DNA from: Halochromatium sp.
GTDB taxonomy: Bacteria > Pseudomonadota > Gammaproteobacteria > Chromatiales > Chromatiaceae
Reading direction: 5' to 3'
NCBI GenBank assembly: GCA_010912705.1
Contig: POWB01000004.1
Location: 148,936-203,006 of the forward strand
Length of the DNA stretch: 54,071 bases
In this document: positions 1-8,772 of the stretch, piece after piece
Numbering within the stretch: position 1 is the stretch's first letter
How the letters are laid out: every line of letters starts with the position of its first letter
Notes under the pieces: model-generated
Told to the model about the DNA's origin: nothing
Databases searched by the model: none
Seen by the model: only the letters and a program-made list of their open reading frames with translations
Made by a program: the position numbers and the translations under genes

Positions 1-163
1 ACTCGATCTGCTTGTCTTTCAGCTTCTTACCCTTGGCGAGAAAGGCCGGGTCCACCGATAGGACATCAAAGAAGTAGTCCATCGGCTCAGAAAACTCCTC
101 GGCGTTCACGAGCAGGTGCTTCAGGTGCGCCATCTTGCCGGCAAGGTTGGTTGGCTGCTGCAT
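1..163 (-). CDS. Hypothetical protein, 5' part only
   Basis: A minus-strand reading frame starts at an ATG at 163-161 and runs off the left edge, giving 54 codons beginning MQQPTNLAGK. A GGAG sequence lies about 8 bases upstream of the ATG, so the start is credible. The visible part is mixed hydrophilic/hydrophobic (HLKHLLVNAEEF, YFFDVLSVDP) with a Lys-rich stretch (KGKKLKDKQ), no signal peptide and no motif I recognise. It is divergent from mfd, with only about 67 bases between the starts, so both promoters must lie in or overlap 164-230. The family cannot be assigned from this fragment. Confidence 0.6.
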   Translation of the reverse strand, partial: MQQPTNLAGKMAHLKHLLVNAEEFSEPMDYFFDVLSVDPAFLAKGKKLKDKQIE

Positions 164-230
164 CGGTGTGTTCTCCAAGCTCGGGGGGTTTAAGCAGTTG
201 CACTGAGATAGTAACCGCACTGGATCGCAG

Positions 231-3200
231 GTGCCGTCAGGAGAAAAGCTCGGCCAACACATCGCCGTATCACTGATGCCTGCATCCGGCGCTGCTGGAA
301 AATGCCGAAGACTCGCATCATCATCGGCTGCGCCTAGGCGGTCGCTGTGCGAAGATTCTAGGCTCAGCATCCCATCCACTAGTCTGCTTCCCTTTGTCGC
401 TGTGCCCCAAGACACCAACGCCCACCGCTCGGATGCGCCAGCCGTCGTACTCCCATCTCCTCCAACTATCGAGGCGCAAGCCGTATCGCCGCTCGCCCCC
501 CCTTTGCCGCAGCGTCAAGGCGAGCGACTGCTATGGGGCAAGCTCTATGGCGCTGCTGCGGCGCTCGCCATCGCCGAAGCCGCCCGCAACGCCCGGGCAC
601 CGCTGCTCTGCGTGGTGCCGGATATGCCGGCGGCGGTGCAGCTGAGCGAAGCGCTGCGCTTCTTTCTCGGCGAGCATGAGACCAGTACGGACAACGCTGG
701 TGCTGGCACTCATACAGGTGCAGGCAGAGACGGGGGCGCGAACGCCGGCCAGCTGAGCCTCGACTGGGGCTCCAGCCGAACGGTCCCGGTCCTGAGCTTT
801 CCGGATTGGGAGACGCTACCCTACGACGTCTTCTCGCCGCTGCCCGAGCTGGTCTCCGAGCGATTGCTAACCCTGCATCGACTGCCGCAGCTCGAGCGCG
901 GTGTCCTGGTGGTGCCGGTCGCCACGCTGATGCAGCGCCTGCCGCCACCGGACTTCGTCGACGGCCACTCGCTGGTGCTGACGGCCGGCGATCGGCTCAA
1001 TCTTGAGAGCACCCGCGACCGGCTGACGCGAGCGGGTTATCAGTGCGTCTCCCAGGTCATCACCCACGGCGAGTTCGCGGTGCGCGGTGCCCTGCTCGAT
1101 ATCTTTCCGATGGGCAGCCGCGAGCCGCTGCGCATCGATCTCTTCGACGACGAGGTCGAATCGATCCGCACCTTCGATCCGGACAGCCAGCGCTCGATCG
1201 CCAAGCTCGAGCGGGTCCGCATGCTGCCAGCACGCGAATATCCCTTCACCGAGGAGGCGATCGCCGGCTTCCGCCAACGTTGGCGCGCCAGCATCGACGC
1301 CGATCCCAAGGCCAGCCTGATCTACCGCGAGGTCTCCGAAGGTCGGGCGCCGGGCGGACTCGAGTATTACCTGCCGCTGTTCTTCGACGAGACTGCGACC
1401 CTGTTCGACTATCTGCCGACTGGCGCGCTCGCCTTCGAGCCCGAGGGCGCACGCGAGGCCGCCGAGGCGCGCTTCGATGACATCAGCGTTCGCTACGAGC
1501 AGCGTCGTCACGACATCGAGCGCCCGCTGCTGCCACCCCAGCGACTCTATCTCACGCCGGACGAACTTGGCGGTCGGCTCAATGCGCTGCCTGGCGTGCG
1601 CTGGCAGAGCGCCGAATGGGCCGAGCGGCGCAAAGGTTATGCGCAGGTCTACAACTTCGCCAGCGCCCGCCCACCAGCGCTGGCCATTCAGGCGCGCGCC
1701 GCTGATCCCGCCGCGGCACTGAAGGCATTCCTCAATGAAACGGCGTTCGTTGATGCCCCGAGCGTCGAACCGGATCAAGATGCGAACGAGCACCAGCGCT
1801 CGCCCCGAGGCGCATCCTTTGGCGCGCAGCCAGCCACGCCGCCCCCAGACAGTTCTGTTGCCGCAGCTGCCGTAGCGGCGAGTGCGCCGCAGCAGACACC
1901 TCGGCAAGCGTCGGCACGCAAGTCGACTGCCCTCTCACCCGTCACCACCGGCCGACGCGTTCTCTTCATCGCCGAGAGCACCGGCCGGCGCGAGATGCTG
2001 CTCGACAACCTGCATGGCTTTGGCATCCAGCCGAAGCTCGTCACCGGCTGGCAGGATTTCTTCACCGGCTCCCAGTCGCTTGCGGTCACCGTGGCGCCGC
2101 TCGAAGAGCCGCTGCTGTTGCCCGCTAGCACCGATCAGCCCGCGCTCGCCCTGCTCACCGAGACCCAGCTCTATGGCGAGCGCGTGCGCCAGGAGCGTCG
2201 GCGCAAGCGCCGCGAGCGCGATGGCGAAGCCGTCGTCCGCAACCTCACCGAGCTGGTCGCCGGCGCGCCGGTGGTACACGAGGAGCATGGCGTCGGCCGC
2301 TTCCTCGGCCTGCAAACCATCGCCATCGGCGGCACCGCGGCCGAGTTCCTCGCCCTCGAGTACGCCCGCGGCGACAAGCTCTACGTCCCGGTCAGCTCGC
2401 TGCACCTGATCTCGCGCTACACCGGCGCCGAGCCCGAGCAGGCGCCGCTGCACCGGCTCGGCAGCGATCAGTGGGAGCGGGCCAAGCGCAAGGCGGCCGA
2501 GAAGGTGCGCGACGTCGCCGCCGAGCTGCTCGACATCTATGCCCGCCGCGCCGCCCGCCAAGGCGTCTCCTTCCCTACACCGGGACCGGACTACGACGCC
2601 TTCGCCACCGCCTTTGAATTCGAGGAAACCCCTGACCAGCAACGCGCCATCGAGGCCATCCTGACCGACATGGCCGACCCCAAGCCGATGGACCGGGTGG
2701 TCTGCGGCGATGTCGGTTTCGGCAAGACCGAGGTCGCGATGCGCGCGGCATTCGTTGCCGTCAACGCCGGCAAGCAGGTCGCGCTGCTGGTACCGACCAC
2801 CCTGCTCGCCCAGCAGCACTTTCAGAACCTCTCCGACCGCTTCGCCGACTGGCCGATCAAGGTCGAGAGCCTGTCGCGCTTCAAGAGCAACAAGGAGGTC
2901 AAGACGATCATGGATGGACTCGCCGCTGGCACCGTCGATATCGTCGTCGGCACCCACAAGCTGTTGCAGCCGTCGGTCAAGTTTAAGAACTTAGGACTCG
3001 CGATCATCGACGAGGAGCATCGGTTTGGAGTCAGACACAAGGAGCAGCTGAAGAGCCTGCGTGCCGAGGTCGACGTGCTCACCCTGACCGCGACGCCGAT
3101 CCCGCGCACGCTCAACATGGCGATGGCCGGGATGCGCGATCTCAGCATCATCGCCACCCCACCGGTCGAGCGCCATCCGATCAAGACCTTCGTCTCGACC

Positions 3201-4262
3201 TGGAACGACGCGCTGATCCGCGAGGCCTGCCAGCGCGAGATCAACCGCGGCGGGCAGGTCTACTTCCTGCACAACGAGGTCGAGACCATCGAGAACATGG
3301 CGCAGAAACTGGAAGCACTGGTGCCCGAGGCGCGGGTCGAGGTGGCGCATGGGCAGATGCGCGAGAAAGAGCTGGAGCGCGTCATGCGCGACTTCTACCA
3401 TCGGCGCTTCAACCTGCTGGTCTGCACCACGATCATTGAATCCGGCATCGACGTGCCGAGTGCCAACACCATCGTCATCCATCGCGCCGATAAGCTCGGC
3501 CTGGCGCAACTGCACCAGCTGCGCGGACGGGTCGGCCGCTCGCACCATCGCGCCTATGCCTATCTGATCACCCCGCCGCCGAAGAGCATGACCGCCGATG
3601 CGAAGAAGCGGCTGGAGGCGATCGAGTCCCTGGAAGACCTGGGCGCCGGTTTCACGCTTGCCACCCATGATCTGGAGATCCGCGGGGCGGGTGAGCTGCT
3701 CGGCGAGGAGCAATCTGGACAGATCCACGAGATCGGCTTTACCCTCTACATGGACCTGCTCGAGCGCGCGGTCGAGGCGCTGAAATCCGGCAAGACCCCG
3801 GAGCTGGACCGCCCGCTCGACCACGGCGCCGAGATCGATCTCGGCCTCCCTGCCCTGCTGCCGGACGACTACCTGCCCGATGTCCACACCCGGCTGGTCA
3901 CCTACAAGCGCATCGCCAGCGCCGCCGACCGTGCCGAGCTGAAAGATCTGCAAGTCGAGATGATCGACCGCTTCGGCCTACTGCCTGAGCCCACCAAGAC
4001 CCTGTTCGCGGTCACGGAGCTGAAGCTCAAGGTCCAGCCTTATGGCATCAAGAAGATCGAGGCCGGCCCTAAGGGCGGGCGCATCGTCTTTGGCGAGCAG
4101 CCGAATATCGATCACATGAAGTTGATCCAGTTGGTGCAATCACGGCCCAAGGACTTCAAGCTGGATCAGGCTGCGGGGGCGCTGCGGTTCACGATGGAGA
4201 TGAGTGATCCGGCCAAGCGGGTGGATCAGGTCAGTACGGTGGTCGCGCGGTTGACGGGCTGA
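231..4262 (+). CDS. mfd: Transcription-repair coupling factor Mfd
   Basis: Mfd is the cytoplasmic ATP-dependent translocase that displaces RNA polymerase stalled at DNA lesions and recruits UvrA. Alignment from memory with E. coli Mfd is unambiguous along the protein: the UvrB-like N-terminal modules (WETLPYD.FSP; HGEFAVRGALLDIFPMGS), the polymerase-interacting region (VHEEHGVGRFLGL), Walker A GDVGFGKT at residues 826-833, the DEEH box at 927-930, the helicase motif TLTATPIPRTL, the LHQLRGRVGR motif and the C-terminal TRCF domain. At 1,343 residues it is about 190 longer than usual. About 90 extra residues precede the conserved start region, and an Ala/Pro/Ser-rich insert lies near residues 505-570. 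The GTG at 231 has only a weak GGA upstream; ATG 276 or GTG 399 are alternative starts. Its 3' part is duplicated at 7549-8651. Confidence 0.96.
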   Translation: MPSGEKLGQHIAVSLMPASGAAGKCRRLASSSAAPRRSLCEDSRLSIPSTSLLPFVAVPQDTNAHRSDAPAVVLPSPPTIEAQAVSPLAPPLPQRQGERLLWGKLYGAAAALAIAEAARNARAPLLCVVPDMPAAVQLSEALRFFLGEHETSTDNAGAGTHTGAGRDGGANAGQLSLDWGSSRTVPVLSFPDWETLPYDVFSPLPELVSERLLTLHRLPQLERGVLVVPVATLMQRLPPPDFVDGHSLVLTAGDRLNLESTRDRLTRAGYQCVSQVITHGEFAVRGALLDIFPMGSREPLRIDLFDDEVESIRTFDPDSQRSIAKLERVRMLPAREYPFTEEAIAGFRQRWRASIDADPKASLIYREVSEGRAPGGLEYYLPLFFDETATLFDYLPTGALAFEPEGAREAAEARFDDISVRYEQRRHDIERPLLPPQRLYLTPDELGGRLNALPGVRWQSAEWAERRKGYAQVYNFASARPPALAIQARAADPAAALKAFLNETAFVDAPSVEPDQDANEHQRSPRGASFGAQPATPPPDSSVAAAAVAASAPQQTPRQASARKSTALSPVTTGRRVLFIAESTGRREMLLDNLHGFGIQPKLVTGWQDFFTGSQSLAVTVAPLEEPLLLPASTDQPALALLTETQLYGERVRQERRRKRRERDGEAVVRNLTELVAGAPVVHEEHGVGRFLGLQTIAIGGTAAEFLALEYARGDKLYVPVSSLHLISRYTGAEPEQAPLHRLGSDQWERAKRKAAEKVRDVAAELLDIYARRAARQGVSFPTPGPDYDAFATAFEFEETPDQQRAIEAILTDMADPKPMDRVVCGDVGFGKTEVAMRAAFVAVNAGKQVALLVPTTLLAQQHFQNLSDRFADWPIKVESLSRFKSNKEVKTIMDGLAAGTVDIVVGTHKLLQPSVKFKNLGLAIIDEEHRFGVRHKEQLKSLRAEVDVLTLTATPIPRTLNMAMAGMRDLSIIATPPVERHPIKTFVSTWNDALIREACQREINRGGQVYFLHNEVETIENMAQKLEALVPEARVEVAHGQMREKELERVMRDFYHRRFNLLVCTTIIESGIDVPSANTIVIHRADKLGLAQLHQLRGRVGRSHHRAYAYLITPPPKSMTADAKKRLEAIESLEDLGAGFTLATHDLEIRGAGELLGEEQSGQIHEIGFTLYMDLLERAVEALKSGKTPELDRPLDHGAEIDLGLPALLPDDYLPDVHTRLVTYKRIASAADRAELKDLQVEMIDRFGLLPEPTKTLFAVTELKLKVQPYGIKKIEAGPKGGRIVFGEQPNIDHMKLIQLVQSRPKDFKLDQAAGALRFTMEMSDPAKRVDQVSTVVARLTG
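3055..4157 (+). repeat. mfd internal segment duplicated at 7549-8651
   Basis: This stretch of mfd matches 7549-8651 in direct orientation with a constant offset of 4,494 bases and no indels. Differences are scattered third-position changes, about 3-5 per 100 bases where I counted. The copies stop matching abruptly at both ends. Confidence 0.93.
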
Positions 4263-4272
4263 AGCACAAACA

Positions 4273-5703
4273 ATGGCTGAAGCGTTACGGTTGATTGGCC
4301 CAGACGATGGGCTTCAGTTCGAGTTCGGCCTGCATCCAGGCGAGCGCGGCGGTAGTCTGGCATGGGGTAATGGGCTGCTTCGGCTGCAAGGCGAGCCCAT
4401 CTGGTACCGTGACGACGACGCGAACAACCCGGTCCCGCTGCACTGGACCTGGCTCGATCTGCTGGAGTTCCTCGCTAAGCAGTGGTCCGCGCTGCTTTTG
4501 GAGGAGACCTACCCCATCCCAGTCCTTCCGCTGTATCCCGGGCTGCTGCGCCGCGAGGCAGAACGCCGCTGGGAAGACCAGCCCGACGAGACCATCGATG
4601 CGGAAGATGAAGCCGTCTATCGCTTCATCTGCCGCCACGACCTTGCGATGGCTTTGAAAGGCCTGTTCGTGCCATCCCTGATGCTGCTGCGACAAGGACA
4701 GTCCTTTGCGCTCTCTTGTGCCGCATCGGGACGTCACTTGATGCTGCCTTACGATGGCGTCGTCGCCACCCTCACAGCGGTCGGCGATCATCTTGCTGAT
4801 GCTGTCCACGACAGCCAAGAGCCCCGCGCACAGCGCGCCGTTGAACGTTGGCAGCAGCGGGACGGGCGCCTGCGCACCGACGCCAGCAACCTCCATTCCG
4901 GACTCGACAGCTCAGCGATGACGCGGCTCATCGGTGACCAGGCGCCGGAGAGCTTCTGGGAGATTGATCCAGCTGATCCAGCTGCGGATACGGTGATCCT
5001 CGCCGCCGCCCGGATGAGTGCCGGCTACGTCGATGGTGACACCCAACGCCATCTCCTTGACCGGCTGCGCGCCATGCCAAAGGCCGAAACAACGGTGCTC
5101 GATGATCTGGCGGCCGGCGTGGCAACTGACGTGGCTGAAACCGGTCGGCCCTTCGAGCAAGGCTACCGGCTCGCCATCTGGCTACGCGATCGTCTTGGTC
5201 TCGACCCTTCAGCCCCCTGCGAGCCCGTAGCATTGCTGCAGGCTTGGGGCGTGATCATCGAGTCAATGGAGATCCCGGATAGCCCGATCGAAGCGATCGC
5301 CGCCTGGGGTCGAACCCAAGGGCCAGTCATTCTGCTCAACCGGCGAGCGGACAACGATACCGCAATGAATCCCCGTACGCGCGCAACGCTGGCGCATGAG
5401 ATTGGCCACCTCTTGATCGACCGGCACGGCGCCCTGCCCGTCGCCGAGGTGCTCGGTGGGCGCACACCCGAGTACGCGGAGAAGCGCGCACGCGCCTTTG
5501 CCGCTGAGCTGCTCCTGCCACGGGAGGCCGCCGCCGCCAAGATCCGCGAAACCCCGAGCTTATCGGAGGCCATTGAGCCGTTGCAGCAGCGCTACCGCGT
5601 CAGCAAGGCCCTCCTGGGCTGGCAGATCAGCAACTCGAGCGCATTTCATCAACTGAGTGCTGATGAGCGCTCGATGATCGAACGGATGACACTGTTGAGT
5701 TGA
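4273..5703 (+). CDS. ImmA/IrrE-type zinc metallopeptidase, long N-terminal region
   Basis: The C-terminal third is an ImmA/IrrE-family (gluzincin-like) domain. The zinc motif HEIGH lies at residues 375-379 inside TRATLAHEIGHLLIDRHG, and the downstream block AEKRARAFAAELLLPREA supplies the usual third-ligand helix. Members commonly cleave repressors or act with toxin-antitoxin and mobile-element regulators. The first ~280 residues are unusual: there is no helix-turn-helix like that of many IrrE partners, only an uncharacterised Trp-rich segment (WTWLDLLEFLAKQW) and a helical region. The ATG lies 10 bases after the mfd stop, so the two may be cotranscribed. The toxin-antitoxin genes downstream suggest a regulatory protease. 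The domain call is firm; the role is inference. Confidence 0.85.
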   Translation: MAEALRLIGPDDGLQFEFGLHPGERGGSLAWGNGLLRLQGEPIWYRDDDANNPVPLHWTWLDLLEFLAKQWSALLLEETYPIPVLPLYPGLLRREAERRWEDQPDETIDAEDEAVYRFICRHDLAMALKGLFVPSLMLLRQGQSFALSCAASGRHLMLPYDGVVATLTAVGDHLADAVHDSQEPRAQRAVERWQQRDGRLRTDASNLHSGLDSSAMTRLIGDQAPESFWEIDPADPAADTVILAAARMSAGYVDGDTQRHLLDRLRAMPKAETTVLDDLAAGVATDVAETGRPFEQGYRLAIWLRDRLGLDPSAPCEPVALLQAWGVIIESMEIPDSPIEAIAAWGRTQGPVILLNRRADNDTAMNPRTRATLAHEIGHLLIDRHGALPVAEVLGGRTPEYAEKRARAFAAELLLPREAAAAKIRETPSLSEAIEPLQQRYRVSKALLGWQISNSSAFHQLSADERSMIERMTLLS

Positions 5704-5897
5704 GGCTTGGCCAGCCGGAAAGCGCGAAACCTATCCAACCCACTCAAATGCGGCATTCAAACACCCTTCGACATCTTGCCTCAGAGGGTTAGATTTGAAG
5801 GCTCATGAGCCAGCTGCTCTTGATCGACGAGCGTATCGGAAGAGGCGCTATCAATGCTATCATGCTAACCACCAAGTGAGCCTAGATTAAAGATGTG

Positions 5898-6131
5898 ATG
5901 GCCAATCTATTGGTACGCAATGTCGATGCTGACATCAGCCAGGCGCTTAAGGAGCGTGCGAGTGCTCATGGAGTGAGCGCCGAAGCGGAGCACCGGCGCA
6001 TTTTGGAGGAAGCCCTGCTGCGTCCGAAGCGGCGTAGCTTTCTGCAAGTGCTCGCAGACATGCCGGACGTGGGGCACGACGAGGACTTTGCACGCAGGCA
6101 AGACGAGGCCACGCCGCCGGTCTTCGACTGA
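5898..6131 (+). CDS. FitA/VapB-like ribbon-helix-helix antitoxin
   Basis: A 77-residue protein beginning MANLLVRNVDADISQALKER, which is the N-terminal beta-strand and first helix of FitA/Arc-type ribbon-helix-helix antitoxins; 'SAEAEHRRILEEAL' is the second helix. The acidic C-terminal tail (DMPDVGHDEDFARRQDE) would wrap the toxin. The start is ambiguous between GTG 5895 and ATG 5898; ATG is chosen as the better codon, and neither has a strong ribosome site. It lies 12 bases before the PIN toxin gene, the standard antitoxin-first order. The 194-bp gap upstream holds TATCAT-like hexamers near 5853-5862 that could be a -10 element, but no clear promoter. Confidence 0.88.
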   Translation: MANLLVRNVDADISQALKERASAHGVSAEAEHRRILEEALLRPKRRSFLQVLADMPDVGHDEDFARRQDEATPPVFD

Positions 6132-6143
6132 ACCGAAACCAGG

Positions 6144-6563
6144 ATGTATTTGTTCGATACCAATGTTGTCAGCGAGCTGCGCAAGGGGAAGCGGGCCAAT
6201 GCCGGAGTCGTGGAATTAGTCCGAACTCTGGATGCCGATAATGCCCGCGTCTACCTCAGCGTCGTCACCCTTGGTGAGCTAAGGCGTGGAGTTGATCTGT
6301 TGCGGCATCGGGGAGATAGATCGCAGGCGGAGCGGCTTGAACGCTGGCTCAATTCGGTGATGGATGACTACGCGAACCGAATTCTGGATTTTGGCCGCGC
6401 GGAGGCGTTGCTGTGGGGACGACTGCGCGTCCCTCACCCCGAGAACGCACTCGACAAGCAGATCGCTGCGACAGCGCTGATAAGTGACCTGACCTTGGTC
6501 ACCCGCAACACCGACGATTTCACTTTGACCGGCGTCAAGCTCCTGAATCCGTTTTCCTCCTGA
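6144..6563 (+). CDS. PIN-domain toxin, VapC/FitB family
   Basis: A 139-residue PIN-domain ribonuclease, the expected length. The acidic metal-binding residues are all visible: D5 in LFDTNVVSE, E45 in TLGELRRG, D104 in NALDKQIAATA and D124 in TRNTDDF. VapC/FitB toxins cleave tRNA or rRNA when freed from the antitoxin. The gene follows the RHH antitoxin by 12 bases and should be cotranscribed and autorepressed with it. It looks intact, unlike the neighbouring TumE-like toxin. Confidence 0.92.
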   Translation: MYLFDTNVVSELRKGKRANAGVVELVRTLDADNARVYLSVVTLGELRRGVDLLRHRGDRSQAERLERWLNSVMDDYANRILDFGRAEALLWGRLRVPHPENALDKQIAATALISDLTLVTRNTDDFTLTGVKLLNPFSS

Positions 6564-6744
6564 GCGTTCGGCCGGATGGATGCTCATCATCCTTCTGCTC
6601 GACAGCGACCTCTGCGACCCGATCTCCGGGCTCTGCGAGCTTTGCCTACCCAACCAAGGCGGCTGGCGCGCGATCATCTATGGCGAACAGCGGTAGTTGG
6701 CGGTCGACCCTGGTTAGGCAGTTGATGGGGGGGATGAGCGCGTG
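6564..6744. other. Gene-poor spacer after the PIN toxin
   Basis: No convincing gene. A 38-codon frame starts at ATG 6580 (MLIILLLDSDLCDP) and ends at 6696; it has no ribosome site and no recognisable homology, so it is probably accidental. No terminator-like stem with a T-run was seen. Confidence 0.4.
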
Positions 6745-6864
6745 ATGAAAGCCGACCTCGAGCAAGCCCTGGCGCCAATCCGCACCGATTTGACACTTTT
6801 GAAGTGGATGATGGGCGCTATGCTGTACGCGGGCGTTCATCAGTTGCAAGCCCCCAACAGCTAA
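6745..6864 (+). pseudogene. Possible remnant of a membrane-anchored coiled-coil (DUF1640-like) gene
   Basis: A 39-residue frame beginning MKADLEQALAPIRTDLTLLK and continuing WMMGAMLYAG resembles the end of the short coiled-coil plus C-terminal membrane-helix proteins that are common in proteobacteria, typically ending 'RTDLxLLKWMxG...'. Only this tail is present, and the hydrophobic helix is cut short. The stop overlaps the end of the convergent winged-helix gene. Identification is from pattern memory only. Confidence 0.3.
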
Positions 6865-7220
6865 GCCACCCTCGCCAACGGCAGGATGATCTCAATCGAA
6901 GCAAAAGGCACAAATAGCGTTCCATCCTCGTGACGCTCCAGCAAGCCAAGGGTCTCGAGTCTCGCCAGATGGCGTGTAAACACAGTGGGATCGCTTGAGG
7001 CCGGCAGTTGGTCCGCCAACTCCTCGGCACGGCAAGGACCGATTCGCCGCAGGTGATCGAGAAGCTCCAGTCGCTCGGGTGTCACCTCGGCGAACAGTGT
7101 CTGCGTCGACTCGAAGCTGAGCCGATAATCGACCGGACGGCCCGCTCGGCCTTCGGCCATCTGGCCGGCAACGGCATCAAAGATCGAGCCACGGTGGCCA
7201 ACTTCGATAATGGCTTTCAT
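6861..7220 (-). CDS. Winged-helix antitoxin/regulator paired with a TumE-like toxin
   Basis: A 119-residue protein with a MarR/ArsR-like winged-helix core. 'TPERLELLDHLRRIGPCRAEELADQ' is the first part of the fold, 'DPTVFTRHLARLETLGLLER' the recognition helix, and 'EDGTLFVPFASIEIIL' the wing. The N-terminal part with GRPVDYRLSFES matches the HVO_A0114-type regulators usually encoded next to DUF6516 toxins. The ATG at 7220 is 3 bases after the restored stop of the toxin frame (7224), so the pair is one operon, toxin first. It probably represses its own operon. The antitoxin is intact although the toxin is frameshifted, as expected when toxin loss comes first. Confidence 0.82.
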   Translation of the reverse strand: MKAIIEVGHRGSIFDAVAGQMAEGRAGRPVDYRLSFESTQTLFAEVTPERLELLDHLRRIGPCRAEELADQLPASSDPTVFTRHLARLETLGLLERHEDGTLFVPFASIEIILPLARVA

Positions 7221-7223
7221 CGG

Positions 7224-7501
7224 CTACCTCCAGCGAGCGATATCGGCGCGAAAATCTGAGATCAGCTGCTCAAGCGTTGTGAACGAATAAGGCCGCTGTT
7301 CACCGGCGAGATGCCGATGATCCCTTTACCAGGCTCATTGTCATAACGTACCCAACAGCTGTCGCCCGTTCCAAAAAACAGACGGTATTTGTAGCGATGA
7401 GAGCAGAGTGGAAGCGGCTCCGGCAGTTCCCAAACGACCATCTCTACGATGAAGCCGTCATCACGAAACTCTTTCGCATGGGCGATTAAGGTGGCTGCCA
7501 T
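7224..7501 (-). pseudogene. DUF6516 (TumE-like) toxin gene, frameshifted
   Basis: The frame from ATG 7501 reads MAATLIAHAKEFRDDGFIVE followed by the family hallmarks VVWELPEPLP, SHRYKYRLFFG and YDNEPGKG. It then leaves the family at GKG and stops at 7262. Moving by one base at the C-run at 7322-7324 restores the expected ending: DHRHLAGEQRPYSFTTLEQL, then ISDFRADIARWR and a stop at 7224. The gene therefore appears to be a 92-residue toxin broken by loss of one G (coding strand) in a short G-run. TumE-family proteins are small toxins paired with a winged-helix antitoxin, which is present just downstream. A sequencing error in the G-run would give the same picture. Confidence 0.85.
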
Positions 7502-7548
7502 TGCCGAAGCTTAGCTGATGATCTGACCTGATGTCCTGGATGACATAC

Positions 7549-8660
7549 GCCTACGCGCCGAGGTCGACGTGCTCACCCTGACCGCGACACCGATCCCGCG
7601 CACGCTCAACATGGCGATGGCCGGGATGCGCGATCTCAGCATCATCGCCACGCCGCCGGTCGAGCGCCATCCGATCAAGACCTTCGTCTCCACTTGGAAC
7701 GATGCGCTGATCCGCGAGGCCTGCCAGCGCGAGATCAACCGCGGCGGCCAGGTCTACTTCCTGCACAACGAGGTCGATACCATCGAGAACATGGCGCAGA
7801 AACTGGAAGCACTGGTGCCCGAGGCGCGGGTCGAGGTGGCGCATGGGCAGATGCGCGAGAAAGAGCTGGAGCGCGTCATGCGCGACTTCTACCATCGGCG
7901 CTTCAACCTGCTGGTCTGCACGACGATCATTGAATCCGGCATCGACGTGCCGAGTGCCAACACCATCGTCATCCATCGCGCCGATAAGCTCGGCCTGGCG
8001 CAACTTCACCAGCTGCGCGGACGGGTCGGCCGCTCGCACCATCGCGCCTATGCCTATCTGATCACGCCACCGCCAAAGAGCATGACCGCCGACGCCAAGA
8101 AGCGGCTGGAGGCGATCGAGTCGCTAGAAGACCTGGGCGCCGGCTTTACGCTGGCCACCCATGATCTGGAGATTCGCGGCGCCGGTGAACTCTTAGGCGA
8201 GGAGCAATCCGGCCAGATCCACGAAATCGGCTTCACCCTCTACATGGACCTGCTCGAGCGCGCGGTCGAGGCGCTCAAATCCGGCAAGACCCCGGAGCTG
8301 GATCGCCCGCTCGATCACGGCGCCGAGATCGATCTCGGCCTCCCTGCCCTGCTGCCGGACGACTACCTGCCCGATGTCCACACCCGGCTGGTCACCTACA
8401 AGCGCATCGCCAGCGCCGCCGACCGCGCCGAGCTGAAAGACCTCCAAGTCGAGATGATCGACCGCTTCGGTCTACTGCCCGAGCCGACCAAGACCCTGTT
8501 CGCGGTCACTGAGCTGAAGCTCAAGGTCCAACCCTATGGCATCAAGAAGATCGAGGCCGGCCCCAAGGGCGGGCGTATCGTCTTCGGCGAGCAGCCGAAT
8601 ATCGATCATATGAAGCTGATTCAGTTGGTGCAATCACGGCCAAAGGACTTCGGCTCATGA
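7549..8660 (+). pseudogene. Second, truncated copy of the mfd 3' region
   Basis: This open frame encodes about 360 residues of Mfd, from the helicase motif TLTATPIPRTL through the RGRVGR motif into the TRCF domain, ending QSRPKDFGS. Compared with the intact gene I see one amino-acid change (Glu to Asp in HNEVETIEN) but many synonymous changes. It lacks Walker A, the DEEH box and the last ~34 residues. There is no ribosome site in front of its first start-like codon (GTG 7569), so it is probably untranslated. The synonymous-only divergence means the copy evolved under selection elsewhere, as part of a complete mfd, before being stranded here. Confidence 0.9.
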
Positions 8661-8772
8661 GGCGAACTGTGTGATTACAAATTGCCGACCCGACGAAAAT
8701 TCAGTCCACACGATCGTCCTAGCTGAATCTCTGGAAAGCGGCTTCACAGGTTTCGCCTCATGAGCCAGGCAT

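Noticed and set aside
867..3953. Long minus-strand open frames (up to 346 codons) antisense to mfd
   Set aside because: They mirror the GC-rich codon pattern of mfd, have no ribosome sites and no recognisable protein features; mfd itself is certain.
7549..8660. Second mfd segment as a functional stand-alone helicase
   Set aside because: No Walker A, no DEEH box, no ribosome site, and the TRCF domain is cut.
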